A stretch of 42,305 nt of DNA from Planctomycetota bacterium (GCA_012960845.1 DUAN01000041.1:1-42305); one strand, 5' to 3'; positions 8,704 through 18,097 are shown, counted from the first letter of the stretch. Numbers and translations: made by a program. Notes: a model not told the origin generated them from the letters alone.

Positions 8704-10668
8704 TCACCCGGTATAGAGGAAATTCTCGGTGAACTTCTCAAAATACTGCAGCGCATCGGGGTAATCCTCGATCGAGCACTCGAGAACATTTCCGTACAAC
8801 TTGTCTGGAGATCCAAAGATCCCGATTGCGAATCTACGCGGTTCGCCCAGTTCCGGGACATTGTTTCCGGCAGTCCCGATGACTCGTTTACCGTCGAGTA
8901 CCGCCACATACATCGGGTTTCCACCCATCTGCTTGCTCGCAATCTCTTCGACATATTTGACTTCACCAAATATGTTGCCGATCAGTGAGCGGGCGTAATC
9001 TTCACTGAGTTCAGCGTGAAGACCATTGGGCCAGCTATAGGTGGAGAGTCGCTTCTTCTTCGAAGATCCTCCACCGATGGCTGCACACACCTCAGAGGCA
9101 TAGAGCAGCCCCGATTTCTGCCAGCGCCAACCGATCGGTTTGGTCACTTCGAGTTTCAGTTCCTCGCTGCTATACTTGTTCCCTCGTTTCCGGCCCAGCT
9201 CTTCCACGGGCAATCCGAGGATCCACTCCTTGTACTCTTCTTCCCACTCTTCAACGCTCTGACCCGAGTGCTGGACGATGAGTTGCTCGAAAAACTTTGC
9301 TTCCTTCTCATAGTCGCAGAATCCATCGAGCTGCTGACAATGGAGCAGCCAGTCTTCCATGATCTTTCCGCCGGTGTTGTCGCTCTTACTCCACGCACCA
9401 TATTCATTACCATACAAACACCAGAAGAAAACACCCCAGGCATGCCCGTAATAGAACCCACCGAATCGCCCCTGGTTCAGGCGTAGCAAATTACTCAACG
9501 AACAGAAATTTCCGTCCTCGATCGCCGACTTCAGTCCCACCAATCGATCCCTTGGAATCTCGTTGATCTCGACCTTGCGACGGCTGATCTTCGATCCATC
9601 TCCGAAGTAGACCGCCAACCCCTCTACCGTCCAGATGGGGAGGGACTGAAGCGACTTGAAGATCATTCCCTGAAATTGATGGGTTCCCTCGTGAGCCAGA
9701 ACTTCTTCGGTACTTCCGGTCGATCCAAAGGAACCGTGGTAGCCGGTCACATCCTGTCGCAACAGGTTGTAGAAACCGCCGATATTGGGACCATTCCCGG
9801 TCCAGTCCATGAACTGTTGATGGTTGGCATGGATGTAGACATCACTTCGCGGTGCACGCTTGAATTTCCGCGGCCAGTACTTTTCGATGAAGACCTTGTC
9901 GTAGGCTCGATACAGCGACTCCATCACATCCGAGTAATAACGGGCGTTCTCCTCGGTCGAGTTGCAGTAGATCACGTAATGGGGCGTGATGATGGGCTCG
10001 ATCGTCGCCCAATCCCTGCCGCGTAACTCCTCGATGTAGGCGTCTCGCCCTTTGAGCGATTGAGCCCTCTTGGCGGTCGATTCCTCATCCTGGCGAGCGA
10101 CGATCTCGTCCGGGGTGAGCCACTCTCCTCCGTACAGTTCCTTCCCCTGATCACTCATCGCCTGCTCGAGTGGCATCCAACGCCCCTCGTACTCGACCTC
10201 ACCAAGTGCCTCTCGAGCTCTCTTCAACCCGGGAGAGATCTCGGTCGCCTTTCGCCAGGAATCTCTGGCCAAAGATTGCTCCCGCTGCTCCAGTGCCCAA
10301 TCCCCCAGATCACACCAATCCTCGGCGCTCTTGGCCAGTTGAGCACGCTCCTCGTACTGCTCTGGAATCGTTTTGAACCGCTCCCACTCGAGCAGGTCGG
10401 CGCGATCGACCTTGGCGGTGCCGAATCGATGTTTGATGGAAATGGAATCTCCTGCCTTTTCCACCACCTCGCCCTCGTAACTACCTCCACGACGAAGTTT
10501 GACGCGGACTCGATCTCCCACCTGGATGCTGTCAAATTCATCTGTGGGAGCCACCGAGTGAGACTCCTGGGAACTGGATGAGAAGGATGAAGCGGCGCAA
10601 CAAACTCCTGGAATCAGCAGGCTGACCGGGATGATGAGGAGAAAACTCAATCCCCTGGCTCGACTCAT
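8704..10668 (-). CDS. Secreted DUF1570-like metallopeptidase, copy B
   Basis: Paralogue of the downstream neighbour, 654 residues, predicted to be exported. ATG 10668 is preceded by AAGGAG with seven bases spacing. Signal peptide about 1-25 (ends ...PGVCCAASS), small beta-rich domain (VKLRRGGSYEGEVVEKAGD), TPR-like helical segment (CDLGDWALEQREQSLARDSW), then the peptidase domain with H326-E-G-T-H330 and E349 in WTVEGLAVYFGD. The spacing between the zinc motif and the third ligand is the same as in copy A. It lacks the Pro/Asp/Glu-rich tail insertion of copy A and instead ends in a segment about gene-encoded globular length. Copy A starts 88 bp downstream. A 184-bp gap separates this gene from the pseudokinase gene upstream. 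Confidence 0.85.
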   Translation of the reverse strand: MSRARGLSFLLIIPVSLLIPGVCCAASSFSSSSQESHSVAPTDEFDSIQVGDRVRVKLRRGGSYEGEVVEKAGDSISIKHRFGTAKVDRADLLEWERFKTIPEQYEERAQLAKSAEDWCDLGDWALEQREQSLARDSWRKATEISPGLKRAREALGEVEYEGRWMPLEQAMSDQGKELYGGEWLTPDEIVARQDEESTAKRAQSLKGRDAYIEELRGRDWATIEPIITPHYVIYCNSTEENARYYSDVMESLYRAYDKVFIEKYWPRKFKRAPRSDVYIHANHQQFMDWTGNGPNIGGFYNLLRQDVTGYHGSFGSTGSTEEVLAHEGTHQFQGMIFKSLQSLPIWTVEGLAVYFGDGSKISRRKVEINEIPRDRLVGLKSAIEDGNFCSLSNLLRLNQGRFGGFYYGHAWGVFFWCLYGNEYGAWSKSDNTGGKIMEDWLLHCQQLDGFCDYEKEAKFFEQLIVQHSGQSVEEWEEEYKEWILGLPVEELGRKRGNKYSSEELKLEVTKPIGWRWQKSGLLYASEVCAAIGGGSSKKKRLSTYSWPNGLHAELSEDYARSLIGNIFGEVKYVEEIASKQMGGNPMYVAVLDGKRVIGTAGNNVPELGEPRRFAIGIFGSPDKLYGNVLECSIEDYPDALQYFEKFTENFLYTG

Positions 10669-10852
10669 CGAATTCTCCTTTTCGGGCGAAGATCATTCAA
10701 GAAAACAGACCCAGCACTGTTACCACTCCCAGATGTTTCGGGATCACTCGATGAAGTGGCGGCTGAATCTCTCAGGAGTCTAGGCGACAGCAGGAGTTGG
10801 AGCAAGAAGAGCACGCCGCTTTGGGGGTATCGGTTCCGGTGATTTCAGGGCT

Positions 10853-13459
10853 CTATTGGGGCTCCCTGAGCTTCTTCCGTGCTTCTTCCTCGAGCAGCCT
10901 GAGCCAATCCTCAGCAGAGATCTGCCCGATCACCTCCAGTTCCTTCACCAGCACATCGACTCCATAGGTCTCGATGGCGATCCCACCGCGGCGCTGACCT
11001 GGACGCGGGTCTGTACTCAGGATCGGGCTCCCGTTCAGTTCCAGGTGGGAACCCTCGTCATCTTCTCGCACCTCGACACGAATCAACTGGCCCACCTGAA
11101 CCCGTGGCAAGGGAGTCGGCATCTGGAACTCCCCTCCTCCCCTCGCCAGGACCTGCTCCTCGACGATGGCGTGTGCCGGCAGCAGAACATCATCCTCCCC
11201 CACTCGGATCGAGGACACTTCGGGAGGGCGGATGCCGACCCCGAAGATCAGAGCATCGGGCGACCCATCCCACAGCACCACATTGAGATTGGGAGCATCT
11301 TCTCGGGTGACCAGACCGATGACAGTCACCTCGACTGCCGATTCAAATCGCACGGAGGACTCGAGCGCCACTCTCCCCTGGATACGAGTCAGATCACCAC
11401 GGGCTGAGATGAGAGATCCGGGTCGAGGCTGCCAGCCAGCCAGTCCGCCATCGCCACGCTGCCAGCGAAGGCGAATCGATCGGGTCTCCTGAGACCAGTT
11501 CGACAGAGTCGCACCGGGGAACAATCCGAGTGCCTGCGGGCCATCGCGATCGACCAGCGCCGACCACCAGCCCACCAGCAGATCCTCTCGACGGATGCGC
11601 TGATCCTCATCGCTCCAGGAGTGGATCGACAGTGCGATCTGCTGCAGCTTTTCCACTTCTCCCTGCAACTGAACTCTCTCTCCCTCCTCCAGCCACAGAG
11701 CCAGTTGACGGAGCCTCAATCGATCGGCAGCCGCTGGCAGTTCCCCTCCCATCGAGGAACGTGACAGAGTCAGGATGGAATTCTCGCGCCTCCAGACCAC
11801 CTCGAGCCGCTCGAGTCGATCGAGCGGCGGCGGATCCGCAGACGATTCACCGATCAGTTGGAGCCAAGTCTGAGCCGACAGCGAACTCCAGAGATGGGTT
11901 TCCGGATTGCGGCGACCGATCCTCTTCAGCGTCACTTCCTCAGAAGACACGGACATCACTCGAGCGGCGAAGGGAGTACTGCCGACCAGGCACCACCTCG
12001 ACTGCGCCTCATCTCCGACCCGTTTTCCGGCGCTTTCGCAGATGGCACGTGCATCCTGTCTGATGCTCTCGATGCTGCTCTTGAATTGCTTCCAGCGTCG
12101 ATCGAGGGAAGCAAACTGACCGACCTTGTCGGGGGCCTCAACGGACCATTCGATGTCACTCGCCAGTCCCACGAGGCACTCTTCCATCTTCACTTCCACC
12201 GCGCTCAGAAGTTCCTCGTAGAGCCCTCCTTTGCGCTGAAGTTGCTCCACCTCGGCAGCAAAGCGTCGTTCCAGTCGGAGTGTGTCGGCCATCTTCTCGA
12301 TGACGGCAGCGGCTTGCAGATGATGATCGCGTTCGATCCACTGCTTTGCTTCGGCACGAGCCTGCTCGATCTCTCGCGTCTCGATCCATCGGTAGGCCAG
12401 CCGCAGTGCCGCTCGTTCCTCGACAAGATCGGACTGCAGCGGGGTCTCCAGCGAATCGAGTTCGGCTCGCACCTTCTGGTAGTCCCCTGCCCTGAAACTG
12501 CCGAGAATGACATCTCTGGAACGATTCCAGTCGCCCCACTGGAGCCGTTCATTCTCTAACTGATCGAGGCGTTGCCACCTTTGTTCTGCTTGCGCCTGGG
12601 TCCGCTGCTGATAAATCTGCGGATCGGGCACCAGATCCGATACCACCTCGGATCCAGCCGAGGGTCGCTGATCGGATCGACCTCCCTGCGCTGGGTCCGT
12701 CACCCCATCGGAGGAGTCATTCCCCGACAGTTTGTCAGGTGCCGCTGGAAGTTCGGGCTGACCCCAGTTCACCGCCCATCCGATTCCCGCCGCCAGTGCC
12801 AATGCAGCCACCAGCAGTGGCCACCTCTTGCGCGGCACGGGTGCACCCCGTTCGAGCAGTTCGAGACACCGTGAAAATCCTCCCCCACCGGAACGAAGCG
12901 CCCGGATCGGATCTTGCCAGCGGCTCGAGAACTTCCAGCGCTTGGCGATGGAAGCCAGATTCTTGGCCGCTTGAATCTGACAGGGTAGATCATCGAGTTG
13001 TTTGGTGAGAGGCCCCAATTCCGTGACGGCAAATCTGCCACCAGGAAGTTTCAAGATCGAACTCAGCGGAACCGACTCGATCGACCACCCCTGCAGATGG
13101 AGTTGACGATGAAGTTGAACCAGCATCCGAGCCACCTGATCCGGATCGATCTCCTCTCGCGAAATCGAACCGACCGGGCGTCCCTCACCCTCATCGAGGG
13201 CAACATATCGTGCCTGTCCCACCGCCCCTTCATCGATGACTCGCAAAGCGCCCTCGCCATCGAGTTTGACGATGGCCCGGATCTCCTCGATGAATTGATC
13301 CTGTTGAGATCGACTGGAGGCGGGGAGCACCTTCAGAAGTACCCTCCGATCGAGACGGATCTGACGCGCCTCGATCCAGATTCCGATCCTCCCAGGACCG
13401 CGGATGTGGAGCGGCTGGAAGCCCGGAATCTCAGGGGTATTCGGGTCGACCTCGGTCAT
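10853..13459 (-). CDS. Degenerate protein-kinase-like membrane protein with C-terminal lectin-like domain
   Basis: 868 residues from ATG 13459, which lies one base after the uvrB stop (TGAGATG) and uses GGTAGGAAG in the uvrB end as ribosome binding site, so it is likely translationally coupled. Residues 1-190 resemble a bacterial Ser/Thr kinase fold: RVLLKVLP (K43) matches the ATP-lysine strand. However, the glycine loop is poor, the HRD catalytic loop is replaced by LHLQGWSIES (about 119-129), and DFG is replaced by VTELG (145-149). It should therefore be catalytically dead. One transmembrane segment lies at about 213-232. The outer part is helical and coiled-coil rich to about 480, then beta-rich, ending with a concanavalin/DUF1080-like segment (VEVREDDEGSHLELNGSPIL). 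The kinase assignment is inference from fold-level resemblance. Confidence 0.7.
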   Translation of the reverse strand: MTEVDPNTPEIPGFQPLHIRGPGRIGIWIEARQIRLDRRVLLKVLPASSRSQQDQFIEEIRAIVKLDGEGALRVIDEGAVGQARYVALDEGEGRPVGSISREEIDPDQVARMLVQLHRQLHLQGWSIESVPLSSILKLPGGRFAVTELGPLTKQLDDLPCQIQAAKNLASIAKRWKFSSRWQDPIRALRSGGGGFSRCLELLERGAPVPRKRWPLLVAALALAAGIGWAVNWGQPELPAAPDKLSGNDSSDGVTDPAQGGRSDQRPSAGSEVVSDLVPDPQIYQQRTQAQAEQRWQRLDQLENERLQWGDWNRSRDVILGSFRAGDYQKVRAELDSLETPLQSDLVEERAALRLAYRWIETREIEQARAEAKQWIERDHHLQAAAVIEKMADTLRLERRFAAEVEQLQRKGGLYEELLSAVEVKMEECLVGLASDIEWSVEAPDKVGQFASLDRRWKQFKSSIESIRQDARAICESAGKRVGDEAQSRWCLVGSTPFAARVMSVSSEEVTLKRIGRRNPETHLWSSLSAQTWLQLIGESSADPPPLDRLERLEVVWRRENSILTLSRSSMGGELPAAADRLRLRQLALWLEEGERVQLQGEVEKLQQIALSIHSWSDEDQRIRREDLLVGWWSALVDRDGPQALGLFPGATLSNWSQETRSIRLRWQRGDGGLAGWQPRPGSLISARGDLTRIQGRVALESSVRFESAVEVTVIGLVTREDAPNLNVVLWDGSPDALIFGVGIRPPEVSSIRVGEDDVLLPAHAIVEEQVLARGGGEFQMPTPLPRVQVGQLIRVEVREDDEGSHLELNGSPILSTDPRPGQRRGGIAIETYGVDVLVKELEVIGQISAEDWLRLLEEEARKKLREPQ

Positions 13460-13460
13460 C

Positions 13461-15548
13461 TCAACGCTTCCTACCCTTGCGGGAAGGGGGTTCCCCGGGC
13501 AGGACCGAATCGGGCTCCTCCCCACGCAAACGCCGCACTCGATCGCGCAGTGCCGCGGCTCTCTCGAAATCGAGTGCCTGGGCCGCCTCCAGCATCTGCT
13601 GCTCCAGTTGCTCGATCATCTCCGCACGTTGTTGATCAGGCAAGTCGGTACCGGTCTCCTCGACCTGCTCGGTTCGAGCACGGACCTCCTCTTCGACCGT
13701 GGTGCCCAGTGCCTTGCGAATCGTCTTGGGAACAATCCCGTGTTCATCATTGAATTGCTGCTGAATCGTCCTTCTGCGATTGGTCTCGTCGATGGCACGT
13801 TCCATCGATCCGGTGATCACATCGCCGTAGAGGATCACCCGGGCTCGCTCATTTCGAGCGGCTCGACCAATCGTCTGGATCAATGCAGTAGCACTGCGCA
13901 GGAACCCCTCCTTGTCGGCATCCATCACCGCCACCAGTGACACTTCCGGAAGATCGAGCCCCTCTCGTAGCAGGTTCACTCCGACCAGCACATCGTAAGT
14001 CCCCCGGCGTAATTGCTGCAGGATCTCTACCCGTTCCAGGGTATCGATCTCCGAGTGCAGATAACGAGCCTTGATCTGGGTCTCCTGAAAGAAGTCGCTC
14101 AGATCCTCGGACATCCGCTTGGTAAGGGTGGTGACCAGCACACGATCGCCCAGTGCCAGGGTTTCCTGGATACGCTCCAGCAGATCCTGAACCTGACCTC
14201 GAGCCGGGCGAACCTCGACCTCTGGATCGAGGAGACCTGTCGGACGATTGATCACCTCGATCACCTCGCCCCCACACTTCTCCAGTTCCCTCGGAGCAGG
14301 AGTTGCCGTGACATGAATTGTCTGTCCGCTGACCACTTCCCACTCCGGGAATTTCATCGGCCGATTATCGAGAGCACTCGGTAGCCGGAAGCCATGATCG
14401 ACCAGGGTTTGCTTGCGCGATCGATCCCCCTCGTACATGCCACCTAACTGAGGCAAGGTGACATGGGATTCATCGACGAGGGTGAGAAACCCTTCAGGAA
14501 AGTAATCGAGCAGATTGGGTGGCCGCTCTCCCGGCTCGAAGCCGTTGAGATGGCGGGCGTAATTTTCGATGCCGGGGCAATATCCCGCTTCAGAGAGTAG
14601 TTCCAGGTCGTAGCGGGTTCTGGTCTGGAGCCGATGTGCCTCCAGTTCCTTTCCCTGTTCCCGTAGTTGGATCAGCCTTTGATGCAACTCGGTCTGGATG
14701 CCAGCGATGGCTTGATCGACATCCTGATGGCTGACCACGTAGTGTTTTGCGGGAAAGATGGTCAGCTGATTCAACTGCCCCAGAACCACTCCGCTGACCG
14801 GATGGAACTCCTCGATCCGTTCGATCGAATCACCAAACATGTCGATACGGTAGGCCACCTCTTCGTTGGCGGCATGCACCTCGAGGACATCTCCACGAGC
14901 TCGAAAACTTGCCCGGCCGGGATCGAAATCGTTGCGCTGATACTGGATGTCGATCAGTTTCCTCAGCAATTCGTCTCGATCGATCTCGTCTCCCACCGCC
15001 AGCGCAATCATCTTCCCCTTGAAGGCTTCGGGAGATCCAAGGCCATAGATACAAGAGACGGAGGAGACGATCACCACATCGGGTCGCGTCAACAAACTGG
15101 CAGTGGTCGCCAGCCGCAATCGATCGAGGTCTGCATTGATCCCGGCATCCTTTTCGATGTACATGTCGCGTGCGGGAAGATACGCCTCGGGCTGGTAGTA
15201 GTCGTAATAGGAAACGAAGTACTCGACAGCATTCTGCGGCAAGAACTTCTTCATCTCGGAGTACAACTGCGCTGCCAGGGTCTTGTTGTGAGAGATGATG
15301 ATGGCGGGCCGACCGGTGCGTGCGATCACCTGTGCCATCATGTAAGTCTTGCCCGATCCTGTCACCCCGAGCAGAACCTGGTCCGATTTCCCCTCATCCA
15401 GCCCCTCGACCATCGAATCGATGGCGGCGGGTTGGTCTCCTGCCGGCTCGAACTCGGAGTGCACCACAAATGGTGATCCAGGATATTGATAGATATTCAG
15501 CGGTTTCCATCCCCTCCTGTGGAAGATTCGGTGACGGGGTGCTGGCAC
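13461..15548 (-). CDS. uvrB: Excinuclease ABC subunit B (UvrB)
   Basis: Damage-verification helicase of nucleotide excision repair, loading with UvrA and handing DNA to UvrC. Walker A GVTGSGKT is at 61-68 counted from GTG 15548, the damage-inserting beta-hairpin follows (YYDYYQPEAYLP), then LVDESHVTLPQ (Walker B), helicase motifs near the end (GRAARN), and the C-terminal UVR helix pair (EMIEQLEQQMLEAAQALDFE). The open frame begins with GTG 15548, but no ribosome binding site precedes it. A CTG at 15500 has AGGAGGGG upstream, overlaps the previous stop as CTGA, and yields a 679-residue protein whose N-terminus fits UvrB much better, so residues 1-16 may not exist. The identity is certain. Confidence 0.97.
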   Translation of the reverse strand: MPAPRHRIFHRRGWKPLNIYQYPGSPFVVHSEFEPAGDQPAAIDSMVEGLDEGKSDQVLLGVTGSGKTYMMAQVIARTGRPAIIISHNKTLAAQLYSEMKKFLPQNAVEYFVSYYDYYQPEAYLPARDMYIEKDAGINADLDRLRLATTASLLTRPDVVIVSSVSCIYGLGSPEAFKGKMIALAVGDEIDRDELLRKLIDIQYQRNDFDPGRASFRARGDVLEVHAANEEVAYRIDMFGDSIERIEEFHPVSGVVLGQLNQLTIFPAKHYVVSHQDVDQAIAGIQTELHQRLIQLREQGKELEAHRLQTRTRYDLELLSEAGYCPGIENYARHLNGFEPGERPPNLLDYFPEGFLTLVDESHVTLPQLGGMYEGDRSRKQTLVDHGFRLPSALDNRPMKFPEWEVVSGQTIHVTATPAPRELEKCGGEVIEVINRPTGLLDPEVEVRPARGQVQDLLERIQETLALGDRVLVTTLTKRMSEDLSDFFQETQIKARYLHSEIDTLERVEILQQLRRGTYDVLVGVNLLREGLDLPEVSLVAVMDADKEGFLRSATALIQTIGRAARNERARVILYGDVITGSMERAIDETNRRRTIQQQFNDEHGIVPKTIRKALGTTVEEEVRARTEQVEETGTDLPDQQRAEMIEQLEQQMLEAAQALDFERAAALRDRVRRLRGEEPDSVLPGEPPSRKGRKR

Positions 15549-15874
15549 ATCTCAGGCCCGCCGATGCAGGGACGTGGCGACAACCATGGACCGGCCTCGA
15601 GTAATGGACGATCGGGCACTCCCGCGACTCGCATCACCTGGCAGAGGCAGCGAAAACCGCTGTCCCCGACCCGCGCCCGGGTGATCTTTTGCGCCGTGAT
15701 GCTACCGATCCCCTCGATCAACAGCAGCCGACTGATCGGATCGGTGCCCAGATCGACTCCGACCGTTGCCACAGGCGGCACCGAATCGATCGAATCGATC
15801 ACCCTGACCGAGGGGTATTCACTGCGAACACCGCCGGTCAACAGTGCCCAGGCCAGTAACAGGCCCCATGCCAA
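15497..15874 (-). CDS. Small exported helix-hairpin-helix (ComEA-like) protein
   Basis: 125 residues from TTG 15874. A hydrophobic N-terminus (AWGLLLAWALLTGG) looks like a signal peptide or anchor. Around residues 40-70 is a helix-hairpin-helix DNA-binding motif of the ComEA kind (VDLGTDPISRLLLIEGIGSI then TAQKITRAR). ComEA-type proteins bind DNA in the periplasm during uptake, and many Planctomycetota carry such short stand-alone versions. The C-terminal half contains several cysteines (RCLCQVMRV, PRPCIGGPEMCQHP) and no clear domain. The stop lies inside the uvrB frame and forms CTGA with a possible uvrB CTG start. The true start may be upstream, as only a weak AGAGG is visible before TTG. 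Confidence 0.7.
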   Translation of the reverse strand: MAWGLLLAWALLTGGVRSEYPSVRVIDSIDSVPPVATVGVDLGTDPISRLLLIEGIGSITAQKITRARVGDSGFRCLCQVMRVAGVPDRPLLEAGPWLSPRPCIGGPEMCQHPVTESSTGGDGNR

Positions 15875-15937
15875 CAGGTGACCGTGAGCCTCTGCTGTGC
15901 TGAGGATGGCTAGCCTGCCTTCCCATGTTGCGGGTTG

Positions 15938-16477
15938 TTATCGGGGTTTCAGACCGGAAGGTCCGCGAAACCCCTCGACCTGATCTCCCACCTGGATGCC
16001 ATGCTGGGCAAACCAACCGACATTGGTTTCGAGGGCATATCGAACTTTCTGGCTCGAGCGGTATCTGGGAAAGGAAACTTGCCCTGGCCGAGGGGCATCC
16101 ATCTTGAGAATGTCGACGATCCGACCGTTGTCATCGAGATAGGCGATATCGAGAGAGATCTTACAATTCTTCATCCAGAAGCCCTGAAGCAACGGCGCGG
16201 GAAAGATAAATAGCATTCCCATATCTTCCGGCATCGACGTTCGATGCATCAGTCCATTCTGACGGCGGTTGGGATCCGCTGCGATCTCACACCATACCTC
16301 CACCTTCTTGCCACTCTCGGAACTCTCGATCTGTACCTTGTGACTTCCCGGTCGCACATTGGCCCGAGATGGCCTGGGGCCCTCACAAGCGGACAATATC
16401 AGCAGCAATCCCATCGTCAAGATGGCCAACTCTCTCTTGCCTGGGGACCGTTGAACCAGAGTTGTGAAATCGATCAT
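15938..16477 (-). CDS. DUF192 family lipoprotein
   Basis: 179 residues. A lipobox LSAC with C31 predicts lipid anchoring after export. The body carries the DUF192 (PF02643) hallmarks: GLMHRTSMPEDMGMLFIF, then GFWMKNCKISLDIAYLDDNG. The fold is a small beta-barrel and its function is unknown; some members are linked to the cell surface. ATG 16477 overlaps the stop of the DUF2062 gene as ATGA, indicating translational coupling. It ends 63 bp before the helix-hairpin-helix gene. Family assignment is confident. Confidence 0.88.
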   Translation of the reverse strand: MIDFTTLVQRSPGKRELAILTMGLLLILSACEGPRPSRANVRPGSHKVQIESSESGKKVEVWCEIAADPNRRQNGLMHRTSMPEDMGMLFIFPAPLLQGFWMKNCKISLDIAYLDDNGRIVDILKMDAPRPGQVSFPRYRSSQKVRYALETNVGWFAQHGIQVGDQVEGFRGPSGLKPR

Positions 16478-17025
16478 TGTCCGGACTCCTTGCTACTGGA
16501 TCGTTGAAGATCCTCTAGTATTTTTTTGCTCCTGTACGCTCGCACCAGGCGCAGCATTACCGGGTAGCAAGGCAATGCGAAGAGCAACCCGACCACGCTC
16601 CCACCGACAAACAGGGGACCCAACACATCATTCCCTATCGAGCGGAGTAACTCCAGGCTTACCTGATACCAGCCGACCGCATTTTCCGAGGCCTGCTCGG
16701 TCAACTCGATCCAGTACAACTCGAACTGGGCGAACGACTTTCCCTCCCGGGCGAGGCACTTCAGACCCACCCAGTAATCGAGCCAGTAGATCGGGATCAG
16801 CGTCAATGGATTCGAGATGTAGACCATGATCAAGCCGGCCAGGCGATTGGCAGGGATCACCATGCTGACGAGCAGGATGATGATCATCTGAATCCCCACG
16901 GTAGGTGTCATCGCAACGAAGAGACCGATCGCGGTCCCCAGGGCGATCGACTCGGGAGTGCCATCCAGTTGAAGCAGGCGCTTCAAGAATGGCAGTGGAA
17001 CCGGTTCAGAACTGGATTCAGTCAA
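16474..17025 (-). CDS. DUF2062 family integral membrane protein
   Basis: 183 residues from TTG 17025, chosen because GGAGG stands seven bases before it; the frame itself is open to 17073. The DUF2062 (PF09835) core is visible: LGTAIGLFVAMTPTVGIQM, then ANRLAGLIMVYISNPLTLIP with the NPLT-x-P motif, followed by a loop (LAREGKSFAQFELYWIELTE) and a last hydrophobic pair. The C-terminal tail is basic (RAYRSKKILEDLQRSS). Function of the family is unproven; members are often near glycosyltransferase or lipid genes. The stop overlaps the next start as ATGA, so it is coupled to the DUF192 lipoprotein. Confidence 0.88.
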   Translation of the reverse strand: MTESSSEPVPLPFLKRLLQLDGTPESIALGTAIGLFVAMTPTVGIQMIIILLVSMVIPANRLAGLIMVYISNPLTLIPIYWLDYWVGLKCLAREGKSFAQFELYWIELTEQASENAVGWYQVSLELLRSIGNDVLGPLFVGGSVVGLLFALPCYPVMLRLVRAYRSKKILEDLQRSSSKESGQ

Positions 17026-17152
17026 GTGAGAGCCTCCGGCGCTTCTATTCACTGGCGAGCCATCCTGGCGCAAATACGCTGGCCTTCCACGGATGCTAAT
17101 CTCCTCGCAGACAGATTTCCAGGCAAGGATCCAGTTTCCGATGAGGAGTGGA

Positions 17153-18097
17153 TCATCCAGTGGATCGAGGAACCGGATCGATCCGCAAGGTCAGGTCGAG
17201 TGCCGCGGCAGAATGAGTGATGGCCCCGCAGGAAATCCTGCTGACCCCGGCCGCCGCATGGCCACTGACGCTCTCTTCATCGATGCCACCGCTGGCCTCG
17301 ATGGCCGAAGTCTCGAGCGACAAACCCGCTTCCCTTGCCGCTTCGATCCAACGACTCAACAGTTCCGGGCTCGTGTTGTCGACCAGGATGATGTCGACCC
17401 GCTGCTCCAGACAGGCGCGGAAACTGATCTCGTCTTCGACCTCGATGGCGATGGGTCGTGTTTCTTCCGCCTGGCGAAGGCGGGTCACGATGAACGCCAC
17501 CTCTGCGGCTGGATCTTCGGCCAGTTGCGGATTTAACCGCTGGAGCCACTCTCGATGATTCTCTTTGACCATCGGGAACTGGGCCAGATCACCACGGTGA
17601 CTGACTCCACCACCCGAGCGAACCGCCTGTTTCTGGAAGATCCGGATGCCCGGGAGGGTCTTGCGGGTATCGAGGATCTGAACCCCGTGAGAGCGGCTCA
17701 CCAGCGCCTCGGTGCGGGTGGCAATCCCGCTGAGATGAGAACCGATGTTGAGCGCTGTACGCTCCCCTGCCAACAAGGACACGAGTGGACCATCGACGAC
17801 CAGCAATACACTGCCCTCGACCACCGGATGGCCATCCGAGAGCCGGTCGATCACCTGACAATCCGCATCCAGTTGCCCGAAGACCGCGGCCATCGCAGCA
17901 GTTCCACAGACCACACCCGGCTGACGCGAAGTTACCACCGCACGACCCCTCACGACCGGTGGATCGAACAGCACCCTGGTTCCATCGTCTCTCGCTCGAT
18001 CCTCCTCGAGGGCGGTGCAGATCCATTGCTCCAGCGGGAGAAGCGTCTCTTTCAGGGTCCAGAATCGATCCAGATCCTTGCGGTCATGGCTGGCCAC
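17153..18097 (-). CDS. nadC: Nicotinate-nucleotide pyrophosphorylase (carboxylating), quinolinate phosphoribosyltransferase
   Basis: Converts quinolinate and PRPP to nicotinate mononucleotide, CO2 and PPi in de novo NAD synthesis. 314 residues from GTG 18097, preceded by AAGGAG at seven bases spacing, better than the upstream in-frame starts. Family motifs are in order: GERTALN (111-117), DTRKTLPGIR (143-152), the HR following GGG (162-168), VKEN-H (178-181), IEVE, and EASGGI near the C-terminus, which together make the phosphate and quinolinate sites. It is the first of the co-directional run, and 127 bp separate it from the DUF2062 gene. The upstream divergent gap to the UDP-sugar pyrophosphorylase gene is 237 bp. 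Confidence 0.96.
   Translation of the reverse strand: MASHDRKDLDRFWTLKETLLPLEQWICTALEEDRARDDGTRVLFDPPVVRGRAVVTSRQPGVVCGTAAMAAVFGQLDADCQVIDRLSDGHPVVEGSVLLVVDGPLVSLLAGERTALNIGSHLSGIATRTEALVSRSHGVQILDTRKTLPGIRIFQKQAVRSGGGVSHRGDLAQFPMVKENHREWLQRLNPQLAEDPAAEVAFIVTRLRQAEETRPIAIEVEDEISFRACLEQRVDIILVDNTSPELLSRWIEAAREAGLSLETSAIEASGGIDEESVSGHAAAGVSRISCGAITHSAAALDLTLRIDPVPRSTG

Noticed and set aside
12156-12539. Arg/Gly-rich minus-strand open frame inside the pseudokinase gene
   Set aside because: Overlapping shadow frame without ribosome binding site or homology.
14667-15476. Plus-strand open frame opposite uvrB
   Set aside because: Antisense to conserved helicase motifs.
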